NCBI GenBank assembly: GCA_013288645.1
Contig: JABDBL010000004.1
Location: 60,057-124,056 of the forward strand
Length of the DNA: 64,000 nt
Direction of reading: 5' to 3'
From: Candidatus Melainabacteria bacterium
Lineage (GTDB): Bacteria > Cyanobacteriota > Vampirovibrionia > Obscuribacterales > Obscuribacteraceae
Each line of letters opens with the position of its first letter. Positions within the stretch are counted from its first letter, which is position 1. Both the position numbers and the translations under genes were made by a program. The notes beneath the pieces were generated by a model that saw only the letters and a list, made by a program, of their open reading frames with translations, was not told the DNA's origin and did no database searches. Of this stretch, positions 8,408 through 18,568 are shown in pieces.

Positions 8408-9668
8408 AAGAATGAAATTCCTGTTCAAGAATGCCCTTTTGCGTGTCATAAACAAGGTTATCCGATTTTATTTGGCGACTGTCTAATGTCATGTCTTTCG
8501 CCTCGCTCAATTTTTTGTTTAATTCAGCATTAGGCTTTGCTAATTTATCTGCATATTGTTTTCTGCGCGTATTTCCCTCTTCGATTCTCTTGTTTAGGCT
8601 CTGAATCACAATATAACGTATGAGGGGAATACCTATAAAAAGACTGCCATAAATAACTAATGCTAATAAAAGTGGTGTAAGAGAGGGCAAAAGATTTACT
8701 GCTTGAAAATATATAAACCAGCTAGCAATAAAGTTAATTGCAGCTAAAGCCATTACCCAAACAAGTGAACCGCCATCTACTTGAGAAAATCGCCATGGGA
8801 AAATTTGTAAATATGAAGGTAATTCCTCTCGCCAAGGAAGAACTGTTTGACGTGAAGGTAATTCCTCAAAATTTTGCCTTAAAGCTGTCGCTTGGAGAGC
8901 AGGGAAGAGATAAACAATATTGCCCGAATCAGTAACAGTTGGTCTACCATCAAAGCGAACCAAGACAGGCAACATTTTATCCTCATTATTGGGATCTTCA
9001 CCAGTGTATGGTGCCAGCTGTTCCACCGTAACAACCTCTTTCTGCTGTCTTATCAATTGGCCAATCGCATGCCAGCGGCGCTCCTCCAGATTTGCGTTAG
9101 GATTGCCATCGCCAAAAAGAAATGAAAAGCAATTATAAAGAAAGTTGGTTTTGTCCGATTTATTTTTAATTCCGGCGTCTCTGGGACCGTTGTAATCTGG
9201 ATAGCTTATTTGCCAATAGATTAAATCACGTAAAATCATCCAGTCAAAAAAATCTAAGTCAATATTGAACCCATCACTATTGTCATTATCTCGTCCTCGC
9301 GACATAGCCGATAAAATAAGGAAAAACAATAAAACAATAGTTACTAAGGACAAAATAAGCATGACGCCAAATGAAATACGTAATAAAAAGAATCCAACTT
9401 CAAATAGCTTATTATTAACTTGCTCAATAAAGCGTTTAATACCACGCGAGATATAGGCAGTTTGGTAGCCTAAAGGAAAACGATAAGCTATATCACCCGC
9501 TTCGCTTACTTGTAAATGACCAGATGCTTCTTCTGCTATTTGGTTTAAGGTCTGTGTAGTGATAGAAACTGGCAATCCCGTTTTTGTTGCTATATCTGCA
9601 GCTGAAACACGGCGCCCCATATCGTTAATGGCTTTGATAACAATTTTTTTCTCTTTGGTTGATGGCAT
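8394..9668 (-). CDS. Membrane protein with two winged-helix-like segments, resembling a cyanobacterial/plastid family
   Basis: N-terminal VIKAINDMGRRVSAADIATKTGLPVSITTQTLNQIAEEASGHLQVSEAGDIAYRFP, recurring later as AIGQLIRQQKEVVTVEQLAPYTGE...SGNIVYLFP; TM helices. Confidence 0.55.
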   Translation of the reverse strand: MPSTKEKKIVIKAINDMGRRVSAADIATKTGLPVSITTQTLNQIAEEASGHLQVSEAGDIAYRFPLGYQTAYISRGIKRFIEQVNNKLFEVGFFLLRISFGVMLILSLVTIVLLFFLILSAMSRGRDNDNSDGFNIDLDFFDWMILRDLIYWQISYPDYNGPRDAGIKNKSDKTNFLYNCFSFLFGDGNPNANLEERRWHAIGQLIRQQKEVVTVEQLAPYTGEDPNNEDKMLPVLVRFDGRPTVTDSGNIVYLFPALQATALRQNFEELPSRQTVLPWREELPSYLQIFPWRFSQVDGGSLVWVMALAAINFIASWFIYFQAVNLLPSLTPLLLALVIYGSLFIGIPLIRYIVIQSLNKRIEEGNTRRKQYADKLAKPNAELNKKLSEAKDMTLDSRQIKSDNLVYDTQKGILEQEFHSSSNS

Positions 9669-9868
9669 CTTGGTAAATTAAATATTCTTCTCAATAATTA
9701 TATTCCTGAGCCTATCAGCCTGCAGGTAATCAAGTATTATACTGACTGGACGCAAAGAAGACTCAATTATCATAGATACAATGCAAGTTGTAGATAGTGA
9801 AAACTAAAGAAAGCTGTGATAATTAGTAAAGCTAGCGTGCTATAAATAATTAGATTGTTAGAGGATCC

Positions 9869-10777
9869 TTGGGCGTGAGTATATTTCATAATCCTATTGT
9901 TGGGGCTACAACTACTTTTATTGTCTGGTTTGCAGTTTTTTATCTATATCACGGCTTGGGTACCACACTAGGTTATCACCGCCTTTTAACCCACAAATCC
10001 TTAAAAGTGCCGACTTGGCTAAAATATTTTATTGTTTCTGGTGGTTATCTAGGATTTATGGGCGCACCCATTCCCTGGGTTGGCATACATCGCCTACATC
10101 ACCAAAAATCGGACATAGAAGGTGATCCGCATTCACCAGAAGGCGGCTTTAAGCATGCTTTATATCAGTGGATGTTTGAAACAACCGATATACAAAGTAA
10201 TGAAGAGCTTCATGCACAAGCTTCAGATTTAATGTCGGACAAATTTCTAACTATGCTGGGAACAAAACACGATGGCATCCAAGCATTAATGTGCCTTGCC
10301 TCATGCACGATTTTTAGAGTGTTGATTTGTTGCACCTTTGGATTTATCCCGCTGTTAGCAAATGTGGCAGCTACTCTGACAACTTTCTGGAGCACGCAAT
10401 TTGTTAATGTCTTTTGCCATATGAGAAGTCAGGGCTATAGACGCTATGACACAAGAGATTTAAGCCGCAATGTCTGGTGGGTGGGTTTGCTTGCTTTAGG
10501 CGAAGGTTGGCATAATAATCATCATGCAGTACCCAAAGCAGCACGTCATGGTTTTGCCTGGTTTGAATTAGATATTACTTGGTATACAATTTGGCTTCTG
10601 GAAAAATTGGGATTGGCCAAAACAATCATTAGACCGCCAAAATTCTCATTAAAAAGTCTAACTGAGAAAATCAATGATTTGGCAGTTAATAATCTGACAA
10701 TGCCATCAAAAGAAGTGGTTTTTGAGTCAATTTCTATGGAAACAGCTCAATATAACAGCAAAAACTATAGAGTCTAA
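9869..10777 (+). CDS. Acyl-CoA/fatty acid desaturase (membrane di-iron)
   Basis: His boxes: HRLLTH, HRLHHQ, HNNHH. Confidence 0.9.
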   Translation: MGVSIFHNPIVGATTTFIVWFAVFYLYHGLGTTLGYHRLLTHKSLKVPTWLKYFIVSGGYLGFMGAPIPWVGIHRLHHQKSDIEGDPHSPEGGFKHALYQWMFETTDIQSNEELHAQASDLMSDKFLTMLGTKHDGIQALMCLASCTIFRVLICCTFGFIPLLANVAATLTTFWSTQFVNVFCHMRSQGYRRYDTRDLSRNVWWVGLLALGEGWHNNHHAVPKAARHGFAWFELDITWYTIWLLEKLGLAKTIIRPPKFSLKSLTEKINDLAVNNLTMPSKEVVFESISMETAQYNSKNYRV

Positions 10778-10780
10778 AGA

Positions 10781-11389
10781 TTAAACGCCTACCTGGGTAC
10801 TTACCTGCCTGAGCCTTCTTAAATTGTCAGCAAAAGTCAGCTCTGGTACATCCCCACCGGCTAATTGCACAGTAATATTTTGACTAAGGCCACCTATTTG
10901 TTTTAATACCCAGGCATCAGCGCGTCTTTTAATCAACTTTTCGCGCAAGCGCTGTAAGCTCTTGAACAAAGCTTCGTTTGTTAATGGACTTGCTACTCCA
11001 GAACTTAGTCGTCGCCCATGATTACAATGCATTACGTTAGTAATTAACTCGGCAGATATAGATCCTAAAATAGCTAAAGAAAGATTGCTCTTTTCTTCAG
11101 CGTTTCCAGGATTATCGGGCTGCCAAAAGTCGACCTGCAGCCAGGTGCGTTTATTAAAGCGTACTTTTAAAACAATTGGTTCGCATATTAATGAGTTGGC
11201 GCTATGATTAGCCATATCGCGTAAGCAGGCAGCTCGAGCATATTTCAAGGCAATGTTTGCTTTGCTACAGAAAAAACTATAATTGCTTCTACCAGGCTCA
11301 ATTACGCCGCAGCGCTTAATTTCCCACCGACGATAACAATTAGTGCCATGATAAAGGAATACATCCCCTGACTGGGAGTCAAAGTCCAC
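10781..11389 (-). CDS. Hypothetical protein, possible ADP-ribosyltransferase-like fold
   Basis: FLYHGTNCYRRWEIKRCGVIEPGRSNYSFFCSKANIALKYARAAC resembles YHGT...S...A..YA pattern; reading frame stays open ~40 codons upstream of the GTG. Confidence 0.4.
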   Translation of the reverse strand: MDFDSQSGDVFLYHGTNCYRRWEIKRCGVIEPGRSNYSFFCSKANIALKYARAACLRDMANHSANSLICEPIVLKVRFNKRTWLQVDFWQPDNPGNAEEKSNLSLAILGSISAELITNVMHCNHGRRLSSGVASPLTNEALFKSLQRLREKLIKRRADAWVLKQIGGLSQNITVQLAGGDVPELTFADNLRRLRQVSTQVGV

Positions 11390-11588
11390 CCCTTCTTGAT
11401 CGGCAACAAATTGCGCCAGATCAAGTGGCGTCTGAAAATGATATGCAAAGCTATCCAGAATAGCACCTTTGGGGGAAGAGGGAAGAGATTAACTTATTAC
11501 TTAGAAAGTCTTTGCCTTCAGTATGCCCGCTAAATCAACAATATTAAACTATAAAGAAGATAATTAATGCACTACTTTACTAGTGTCT

Positions 11589-14546
11589 TTATTCCATGTG
11601 TTTCTCGCGCTCAGATTGCACAGTGTGAAAAGCATCATGAATTGCTTGTCTTATGCTCTGCAACCCTTGATCCGAAGCAGAACGCACTTGTTGCACCAGT
11701 TCAGCGCGTTTGGTATTGAGCCTAACGTGATAATTTTTGGTGGTGTCTTCCAATTTTTGACAGCTATTGTCTAATACAGATTCTAAATTGCTTTTTAATT
11801 CGGCTTTGAGTGAATCAACCTTCCCATACACACCTTGGCGTAATGAAGTTAATTTAGGGTCGCCATCTAAATTATAGGATTGAGCTAATTTAGTACACAC
11901 TGCCTCACATTCATTAACTTCTTGCTCGGCCTGTTTAAGAAGTTGCACTACGGCAGCCGTATTTTGTTCAAGTGGATCAGCTGCAGATTTAAATATTTCT
12001 TCAAGTCCAGTTTGTTGATTGCGTCCTACCACATCTAATTTGGACAAGCGCTCGTCCACCAATTCTTTGAGTTGCTGCCTGGCTAGGACAAGACTATGTT
12101 CCGCTCCCTCTGACTGTGCTTTGGCTTGCGAAAACGAATGCTCGGCAAATGTCTGCGACATCTCGTGCATCATGGCCTCAATGATTTGTTTGCGCTCTTT
12201 CAATCTAGGCAAGAATGATTCGGTTTGGGCTTTACGAACTTGACGCGAAAGAGCAATCTCAGTAATTTGAATTAAACGATCCAATTTACTGAAAAACTCT
12301 TTTTTGGCTAGGCTTAATTGTTCTGTTCCTTCGACATGCAAACGTTCAATATCTTTGTTCAAAATATCAAGATGGTGATCAAAAGCTTTTAATAATGTCA
12401 ATACTTTGTCATCAATGCGCCCTTTAAAGCCGTTGAAATAATTATCCAACTGCACACCTAGATTCGCAGAAGCATCTTCAAGTACTTGATCAACCAACGC
12501 TATCCGCTCATTTAGAAGCTCCGTTTGTAGATCGACTAATTTATTCAGTTCACTTTCCTGATCTGCAACTAATTGACCGAATTGCGCTTTGCTTTGTTTA
12601 AATTCCTGCATGAGATTATCACGTTGCCCATTTTCGGTCTTATGGATTTTTGCTTGATAATCACTAAGTTTAGACTTTATCTGCTGACGACTATTGGCTG
12701 CCTTTTCAGCCAGTTCAGTTTTTAAAGTATCGAATAGAGATTCAAACTGCTTAGAAAGTAGATCGATGCGCACAACCAATTCGGCATAACCGTCTTTATC
12801 TTCTTGGTGGATTAAATGCATCAGGGCATCTAGATTAGTATTTAGGCGCTTTTCAATTTCACTAGCTTTAGCGGCTAGTTTTTTTGCCGCTCTTGCCACT
12901 TGTGATTCTAGCTTGCTTGTTAAGGAAGCCATTTCGTTCATAACAACTTTGGGTTCTTGGAAATCATCCAGTTTGGATGGCATCATATCGGCTGAAGAGA
13001 AAATCGCTACTTTGTCTTCTGTTTCAATATCAGAGTTTTCTGACTCGATCAAAGAAATAGATGATTCATCGTCAGTTAAGATCGGTTGATCAATTACTTC
13101 GTACTCCATCGATTTCGGCGAAGTAGAAATAGACAGGTCAGAAGATTCAGAAAGGTTCAAAGCTACAGGAACACTTTCTTCAGAGTCAGAAGCGGTCGTT
13201 GTTACCAAAGGAAGCTCAGGTTGAGAAATAATGGGGCTTGCGGACGCGGGTAATTTATCAAAAGATCTTGTTGCTGGCCATTTAATCTCTTTTTTTACCT
13301 TAATATTCTGAGAACCAACATTTGTAGATTCAGTCAAGCTCTTCTTATCAACAATTTCAGTCTGCGGTTGAGGAACTAAGAGGTCTGTTATAGCTTCAGA
13401 TAGATGCTTATAAACGTCGTCAGGGGTGGAAGAAGTCATCATTGACTGTTTATCGACATTACGAGGATCTTTAGTCTCAGTTTTATTGTCCCTATCAGCA
13501 GACGAGTCCTGTTTGTTTGAAAGTATTTCGTTCGGATCATGGGACAAATTTTCTTGCATCGCTAACCCTTCTTGCGAAGACGACTCATTTTTAAGAAGCT
13601 CCTCCTGCTCAATTTTTTGTGCTTCTTCCGTTGAACTATTGCTTTCTCTCCACAGTCTTTCCCCCTTAGGAAGCTCTTTAGCAACGTGCTCAAATAATGA
13701 ATCAGTACCTGCAAGACCGCGTCGCTCACCTAAGTCTCCCCAACTTTGCAATAGATTGAAGCCGGTAGTGTTCTGTCCGGTCTCCGCCTTTGACCCGGCT
13801 GGTTTTTCAAATAACAAATCGATATGTTTGCCTTGGGCAGCATCAAACTCGCCAACAGAAGCGGGAATTACTTTGATTTCTGAAAAATCACTAGATATCG
13901 GAATGAAATTATCTCTTAGTTGTGACCGATTATTATCAGGCTGCTTAGTATCATTATTAAAAAGCGAGAAACAAATCGAACCGATATCTATCGGTTGTTT
14001 ATTTACAATGGTGAAGTTTAGATGAACACCGCAGGCAGCAAGAAGCGCTAAAGCAGGCTCTTCTTTAGGATTAGCATTCATAAAGGTTCGTCTAGATCCA
14101 CCCTTGGCGTAACCATTAGATAAACGTTCTAACTCTTGAAACTTAGTTAGCGGAAGAGGTACAGCAGGTTTAGCAGCAATAAAACCGAATCTTTTGCGAT
14201 CAATAATCGCTTTTTTTGCTTTTTCTTCCAACAGAGATTCGAGAAAACGCAATTCGTAAGTATTATTAGTCAAACTGATAGCCATTGCTTTGTTATTTTC
14301 TATACGAACAATCACAGCAAAGTCTGTGACACGGAAATTGTCTTCTTCGTCTTTACGAACAAATGATATTAGGCCAAAAGGCAAAGTAACAGGTTCAACA
14401 ATGAAGACCAGGGAACCAGGCTCAAATCCCGCGCAAGCAGTTTTTGCCCAAACTGAAACTGCTGTTGTATTGGAGGAATCATAACTACGCAAGAAGTCGC
14501 GTAAATCAATTGCTCGAATATGGCTTTGACGGAGAATTGAATTCAT
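11589..14546 (-). CDS. Giant coiled-coil protein with N-terminal globular domain
   Basis: 985 aa; long E/K/Q/L heptad-like C-terminal two thirds. Confidence 0.75.
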   Translation of the reverse strand: MNSILRQSHIRAIDLRDFLRSYDSSNTTAVSVWAKTACAGFEPGSLVFIVEPVTLPFGLISFVRKDEEDNFRVTDFAVIVRIENNKAMAISLTNNTYELRFLESLLEEKAKKAIIDRKRFGFIAAKPAVPLPLTKFQELERLSNGYAKGGSRRTFMNANPKEEPALALLAACGVHLNFTIVNKQPIDIGSICFSLFNNDTKQPDNNRSQLRDNFIPISSDFSEIKVIPASVGEFDAAQGKHIDLLFEKPAGSKAETGQNTTGFNLLQSWGDLGERRGLAGTDSLFEHVAKELPKGERLWRESNSSTEEAQKIEQEELLKNESSSQEGLAMQENLSHDPNEILSNKQDSSADRDNKTETKDPRNVDKQSMMTSSTPDDVYKHLSEAITDLLVPQPQTEIVDKKSLTESTNVGSQNIKVKKEIKWPATRSFDKLPASASPIISQPELPLVTTTASDSEESVPVALNLSESSDLSISTSPKSMEYEVIDQPILTDDESSISLIESENSDIETEDKVAIFSSADMMPSKLDDFQEPKVVMNEMASLTSKLESQVARAAKKLAAKASEIEKRLNTNLDALMHLIHQEDKDGYAELVVRIDLLSKQFESLFDTLKTELAEKAANSRQQIKSKLSDYQAKIHKTENGQRDNLMQEFKQSKAQFGQLVADQESELNKLVDLQTELLNERIALVDQVLEDASANLGVQLDNYFNGFKGRIDDKVLTLLKAFDHHLDILNKDIERLHVEGTEQLSLAKKEFFSKLDRLIQITEIALSRQVRKAQTESFLPRLKERKQIIEAMMHEMSQTFAEHSFSQAKAQSEGAEHSLVLARQQLKELVDERLSKLDVVGRNQQTGLEEIFKSAADPLEQNTAAVVQLLKQAEQEVNECEAVCTKLAQSYNLDGDPKLTSLRQGVYGKVDSLKAELKSNLESVLDNSCQKLEDTTKNYHVRLNTKRAELVQQVRSASDQGLQSIRQAIHDAFHTVQSEREKHME

Positions 14547-16162
14547 TCTTGACTGTCCTTGCGTTTGCGATTGCGTCTTGCTTTATCTTCGCTCAAACTC
14601 GATTCTTCATTTTCTTCTATTATTTGGTTCTCTTCTGAAGACAAACGGTCGTATTCTAATGGCAAAGCAGCCGCTGAGGCTATCCCTTCTTCCGCTTCCA
14701 AGATTTGCGGCGGCTTAACTTTTTGTTTAACAGGCTCGGCTTTTTCTCTAGCTGGCTTATCCTTTTCTTTAACAGACTCGGCTTTTTCTTCAATATTTGA
14801 ATTGGTCTGCGAGTCCGGCGAAAAAGAAATATTACCTTTTGCAGCGACAGAGATCTCGTCTGTGGCAGCACGGCGAACGGTAGAGATGTCCTGCAAAAAC
14901 TTAGTAACTTCATTTTCAATTTGCCGCTGAATCGAACTAGCACTCTTGCTCATTTTTTCACCTAAGGATTCTGTAGTGGTGAGCATTTGTTCTTCTACTG
15001 ATTTTGTTAAATCGATCAATTCCACTTTAGATTGATCCAACATGCCAGCAATCTTTTTACCAAAAGCCCTTTGGATTGACATCATTTCATTTTGCACAGC
15101 AACTAATATTCTATTTTTATCGCTTTCTAGTGCTTGTTTTTGTCCAAGGCTAAATTGCAATCGATCGTTCAGTTTTGTTTGAAAAGAGCCAAATAAATTT
15201 TCGAGACGATTAACCACATCATCACAACGGTTACGCAAACCATCTTGGACTTGCTTAGAGCGGTCAAGTAAATCATCTGAAAGTTCATCCGTTATTGTAA
15301 TTAATTTCTCAGTGGTCGTGTCGTGTAAGGCACTTAGCTCATCAGCAAATTTACTTAGTCGATTATCAGCATTTTGGAAGTGGGCCGTAGTTACGTTCTC
15401 ATAAGTACCGTTGATTTCCTTTTCAATAAGACTAGCGTGGTTAGAAATGTCTTCTAGCAAAGAAGCCGATGAAGATTCAACTTCGTTACTTGCTTGTCGA
15501 GCTGAAGTCTCTAGTTGACTTAATTTGTTTTGAGAATCAACAAAGAATGTTTTTAACAACGATGATGAGTGGTCAGCAATGGTGTCAGCTTCATCTTTTA
15601 AAGAAACGAAATTTGACTTTGTCACTTCGTTTATATTGTCTTGGATATCAGCTAGCTTGTGTTCCAGATTGGATTGCAAACTCTGAAAATTGCCCTTTGC
15701 CTTAGCTCCCATATTTTGTATGGCATTAGATAAAGCGTGTTCAAGTCTAAAACTCATTTCCTCGGTATTAGTAAGATAATGCTCAGCAGCGACCGTTCTG
15801 GCAAAGTCTACATTTTCGTGATGAGAGTGTTTAAGTGCGCTCAATTTGACTTTCATCTGGGCAGTAAGGGTTTTTAACTCACTCATTAGACTGGCAAGAA
15901 ATGCTTCGCTTTGAGCATTTTCCACCGCAAGAGTATCTTGCAATTTCTTTAGACTCTCGTTTATCGATTGCTTAAGCTCAACTTGGAGAAGCTCCGATTT
16001 TTTTTCCAAATGTTCGAGAGATTGCTGCGATCCTTCTTTCTGTTCTTGACTGTGTTCATTTTTTTTATCTTGAGCTTTTTCAATTGCTTGCAATTCAATG
16101 TCAGCCAGTGCTTTGATACCTGACTCATATATATTTTTAAAGTCTTTCTTGGCAAAAGTCAT
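14543..16162 (-). CDS. Coiled-coil protein
   Basis: 539 aa; heptad-rich; ends overlapping the next start by 4 nt (14543-14546). Confidence 0.75.
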   Translation of the reverse strand: MTFAKKDFKNIYESGIKALADIELQAIEKAQDKKNEHSQEQKEGSQQSLEHLEKKSELLQVELKQSINESLKKLQDTLAVENAQSEAFLASLMSELKTLTAQMKVKLSALKHSHHENVDFARTVAAEHYLTNTEEMSFRLEHALSNAIQNMGAKAKGNFQSLQSNLEHKLADIQDNINEVTKSNFVSLKDEADTIADHSSSLLKTFFVDSQNKLSQLETSARQASNEVESSSASLLEDISNHASLIEKEINGTYENVTTAHFQNADNRLSKFADELSALHDTTTEKLITITDELSDDLLDRSKQVQDGLRNRCDDVVNRLENLFGSFQTKLNDRLQFSLGQKQALESDKNRILVAVQNEMMSIQRAFGKKIAGMLDQSKVELIDLTKSVEEQMLTTTESLGEKMSKSASSIQRQIENEVTKFLQDISTVRRAATDEISVAAKGNISFSPDSQTNSNIEEKAESVKEKDKPAREKAEPVKQKVKPPQILEAEEGIASAAALPLEYDRLSSEENQIIEENEESSLSEDKARRNRKRKDSQE

Positions 16163-16175
16163 GCCTTTGAATCTC

Positions 16176-17588
16176 CTAGTCTGTTCCGAATGAAAAACGT
16201 GCGCGTTTATAAGCCAAAACAGCTAGAGCAGCTGCATGTCCAGCATCTTTAATTTGGGGCAATTGCAAATTAAGTTGTGAAAGTTCGACCTTAAACCCTC
16301 TCAGCATTCTCTCTATTTCGGCATTCATTGCTTTTAGCTGCTGTTCAAGTGAATCTTTCGAGGCTCCATGCACCGTCTCAATGCGTTCACCGCATCCAGC
16401 AACAAAACGAGCGTGCTCTAAATCAAAAAGCTCAACCTGACGCTTAAAGGCTTTTACTATTTCCAAGCCACGGGCTTTAAGTCGGGTATTTAATAATTCT
16501 TTCAATTCTCGGCGCGTTTCTATTGGTAAATCTGGTCTTACTCTAACTCTTGTTTCTTGAGCAATGGCTGCTTCGAACTGTTGCAATAATCTTTCCAGAC
16601 GTTCATAATACTTTTTCTCCAATCTTCTCAGTGAACCTTGAAAAAGCTTATGACTGGCAGAAAGTCGCCCTTGAGCTTCTTCGCCAATAGTTTTGATTTC
16701 GCCTTTTACTTCGTCAACTTGGCGTTCGATCTTAGTTTTATGGATTTGGTCAAAAGAATCTCTATCAGCACTAAGCAGTTCTTTAAAGTCAGCGGCTAAT
16801 TGTGTCATTTCTGTCTGCCAACTATCTACTTCATCGCTGAGACGTTTAATTGTATTTTGTCCCGCCGAACCAATCCAGTCAGTGTCTACTTCAACTTTTT
16901 TATCTAATTCCTCTCTGTCATTTTCAAAATCTTTATCTAGAGCCAATTTTACTTGTTTAACCTTGCCTGCTAATTGCTCGGTGTCCGTTTGCATTTTTTC
17001 CAAGAGGTCTTGGTCTTTTTCTTCAAGAATTTGGGCAGAAGTGTCTTCAAATTCTTGCACACGTTGCAATAGCCACTTAATTGAAGTATTTTCTTTGCCA
17101 GAGATGCTAATTATGCCTTCTTCTGCTACCTTCCTTAAATCGCCCGATTCTTTATCAATTAAGTTAGAGAAGTTTTCATGCTGATCCAGAGCAATCGGGA
17201 GTAGAGCATCAACTTGCTCTTCCACGAGTTGCGATATAGATGCTAATGCTTTACGTACGGAGGAATCTATCTCTTGCCTAACATCCTTACCGACTCCGAC
17301 TAGAGTCTCAATTTCTGTTTGCTCCAATTCCATCAGGCGTTCGACGAAATCCTCTTTGCGCGCCTGCAATTCCTCAACACCCTTGTCAGTTGCTCTCGCC
17401 GAGTTTTCTAACATCCTGGTTAATTGCTGGGCAAAGTTCTGGGCTAAAGTCTGATTAAAAGTCTGTAAATAGTCAGCAGATGATTTAACTGTTGTTTCTA
17501 GGTCCTGGCTGGCTTGATCCACTGCCTCCATCATCAGATGAGCAGCTGTACCAATTTCTTCTAAATCTTGCTTTGTTTCTTCAGCCAT
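16176..17588 (-). CDS. Coiled-coil protein
   Basis: 470 aa heptad-rich; 13 nt upstream of the next gene. Confidence 0.75.
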   Translation of the reverse strand: MAEETKQDLEEIGTAAHLMMEAVDQASQDLETTVKSSADYLQTFNQTLAQNFAQQLTRMLENSARATDKGVEELQARKEDFVERLMELEQTEIETLVGVGKDVRQEIDSSVRKALASISQLVEEQVDALLPIALDQHENFSNLIDKESGDLRKVAEEGIISISGKENTSIKWLLQRVQEFEDTSAQILEEKDQDLLEKMQTDTEQLAGKVKQVKLALDKDFENDREELDKKVEVDTDWIGSAGQNTIKRLSDEVDSWQTEMTQLAADFKELLSADRDSFDQIHKTKIERQVDEVKGEIKTIGEEAQGRLSASHKLFQGSLRRLEKKYYERLERLLQQFEAAIAQETRVRVRPDLPIETRRELKELLNTRLKARGLEIVKAFKRQVELFDLEHARFVAGCGERIETVHGASKDSLEQQLKAMNAEIERMLRGFKVELSQLNLQLPQIKDAGHAAALAVLAYKRARFSFGTD

Positions 17589-17865
17589 GATAACTCGAAT
17601 TGATAAGGGTCAATATAAACCCTAGACTACTATTGTATAAATTATTGCCCCAAATTTTTATGCCCGTTCACCAAGACAACTAAGCAGGAAATGCGGCAGA
17701 TAAATTTTATCCCTGCTTTATTTCGAAGCAATCACTTTAAGTTGCTATCCACGTCTTCAAGCATTGTCTCATTAATTCGGCACCCGTGGCTTATTGATAA
17801 GTTTAGTGTTAATTTTGGCGTTGAGCCAGAGAGCAAGCCAAGAGGTTGGCTCAGGCTGAATTAAG

Positions 17866-18405
17866 TTGCAAGGTATGACAGCTCTACTGTCAAGAGAGGA
17901 AAAAATGCAAAAGCCGGTATTGAAACGAGGAAATCCCCTATTAGCGCAAATGTGTCAACCTGTTACGGATATTGAAAAAGTGCGGCCGATCATTTTAGAT
18001 ATGAAAGATACACTTACCCATATCGCTGGATTGTATGAATTCAAAAGAGGCCACGGTATAGCAGCTTCACAAATTGGGCATCTAGTAAGAATCAATATCG
18101 TGCAATTTAATGGAATAACGCAAGTTCTCATTAATCCAACCATGACAGACTTTTCATCAGATCAAATACCAATTCGAGAAGGCTGCTTGAGCTTTTTTGA
18201 TGTGCGAGGAAATGTCTCTCGTTATAAGGCAGTTACAGTAACTGCTTTGGATGAAAACGGCTGTCCGATTACAATCAAAGCAACAGATAATTTCGCCATG
18301 CTTTTGCAACATGAATTAGATCATTTAGACGGCATTTTATACGTCGATAGACTCCCGAATGGAGAAAAGGACTTGTATCCGGTTGAAAGCATGCCCATTA
18401 TCTAA
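17866..18405 (+). CDS. def: Peptide deformylase
   Basis: Motifs GHGIAASQIG, EGCLSF, QHELDHLDG. Confidence 0.92.
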   Translation: MQGMTALLSREEKMQKPVLKRGNPLLAQMCQPVTDIEKVRPIILDMKDTLTHIAGLYEFKRGHGIAASQIGHLVRINIVQFNGITQVLINPTMTDFSSDQIPIREGCLSFFDVRGNVSRYKAVTVTALDENGCPITIKATDNFAMLLQHELDHLDGILYVDRLPNGEKDLYPVESMPII

Positions 18406-18568
18406 ATAATTCACAGCTGAGTGTCCGCGCAATAATTAAATCTCAACCCTAGAAAGATCAAGAAAAGACAAACCGTGCACAGAAGAAACTATTAATTTCA
18501 ACACTCAACACATGCTCGAACCTCGCGGCTTCTATAGTAGTGGAGCTAGAGGATGATACAAAAAATGT

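Noticed and set aside
13426-14025. 199-aa + ORF and other ORFs inside the coiled-coil genes
   Set aside because: Ser/Cys/Leu-rich antisense shadows of heptad-coding sequence.
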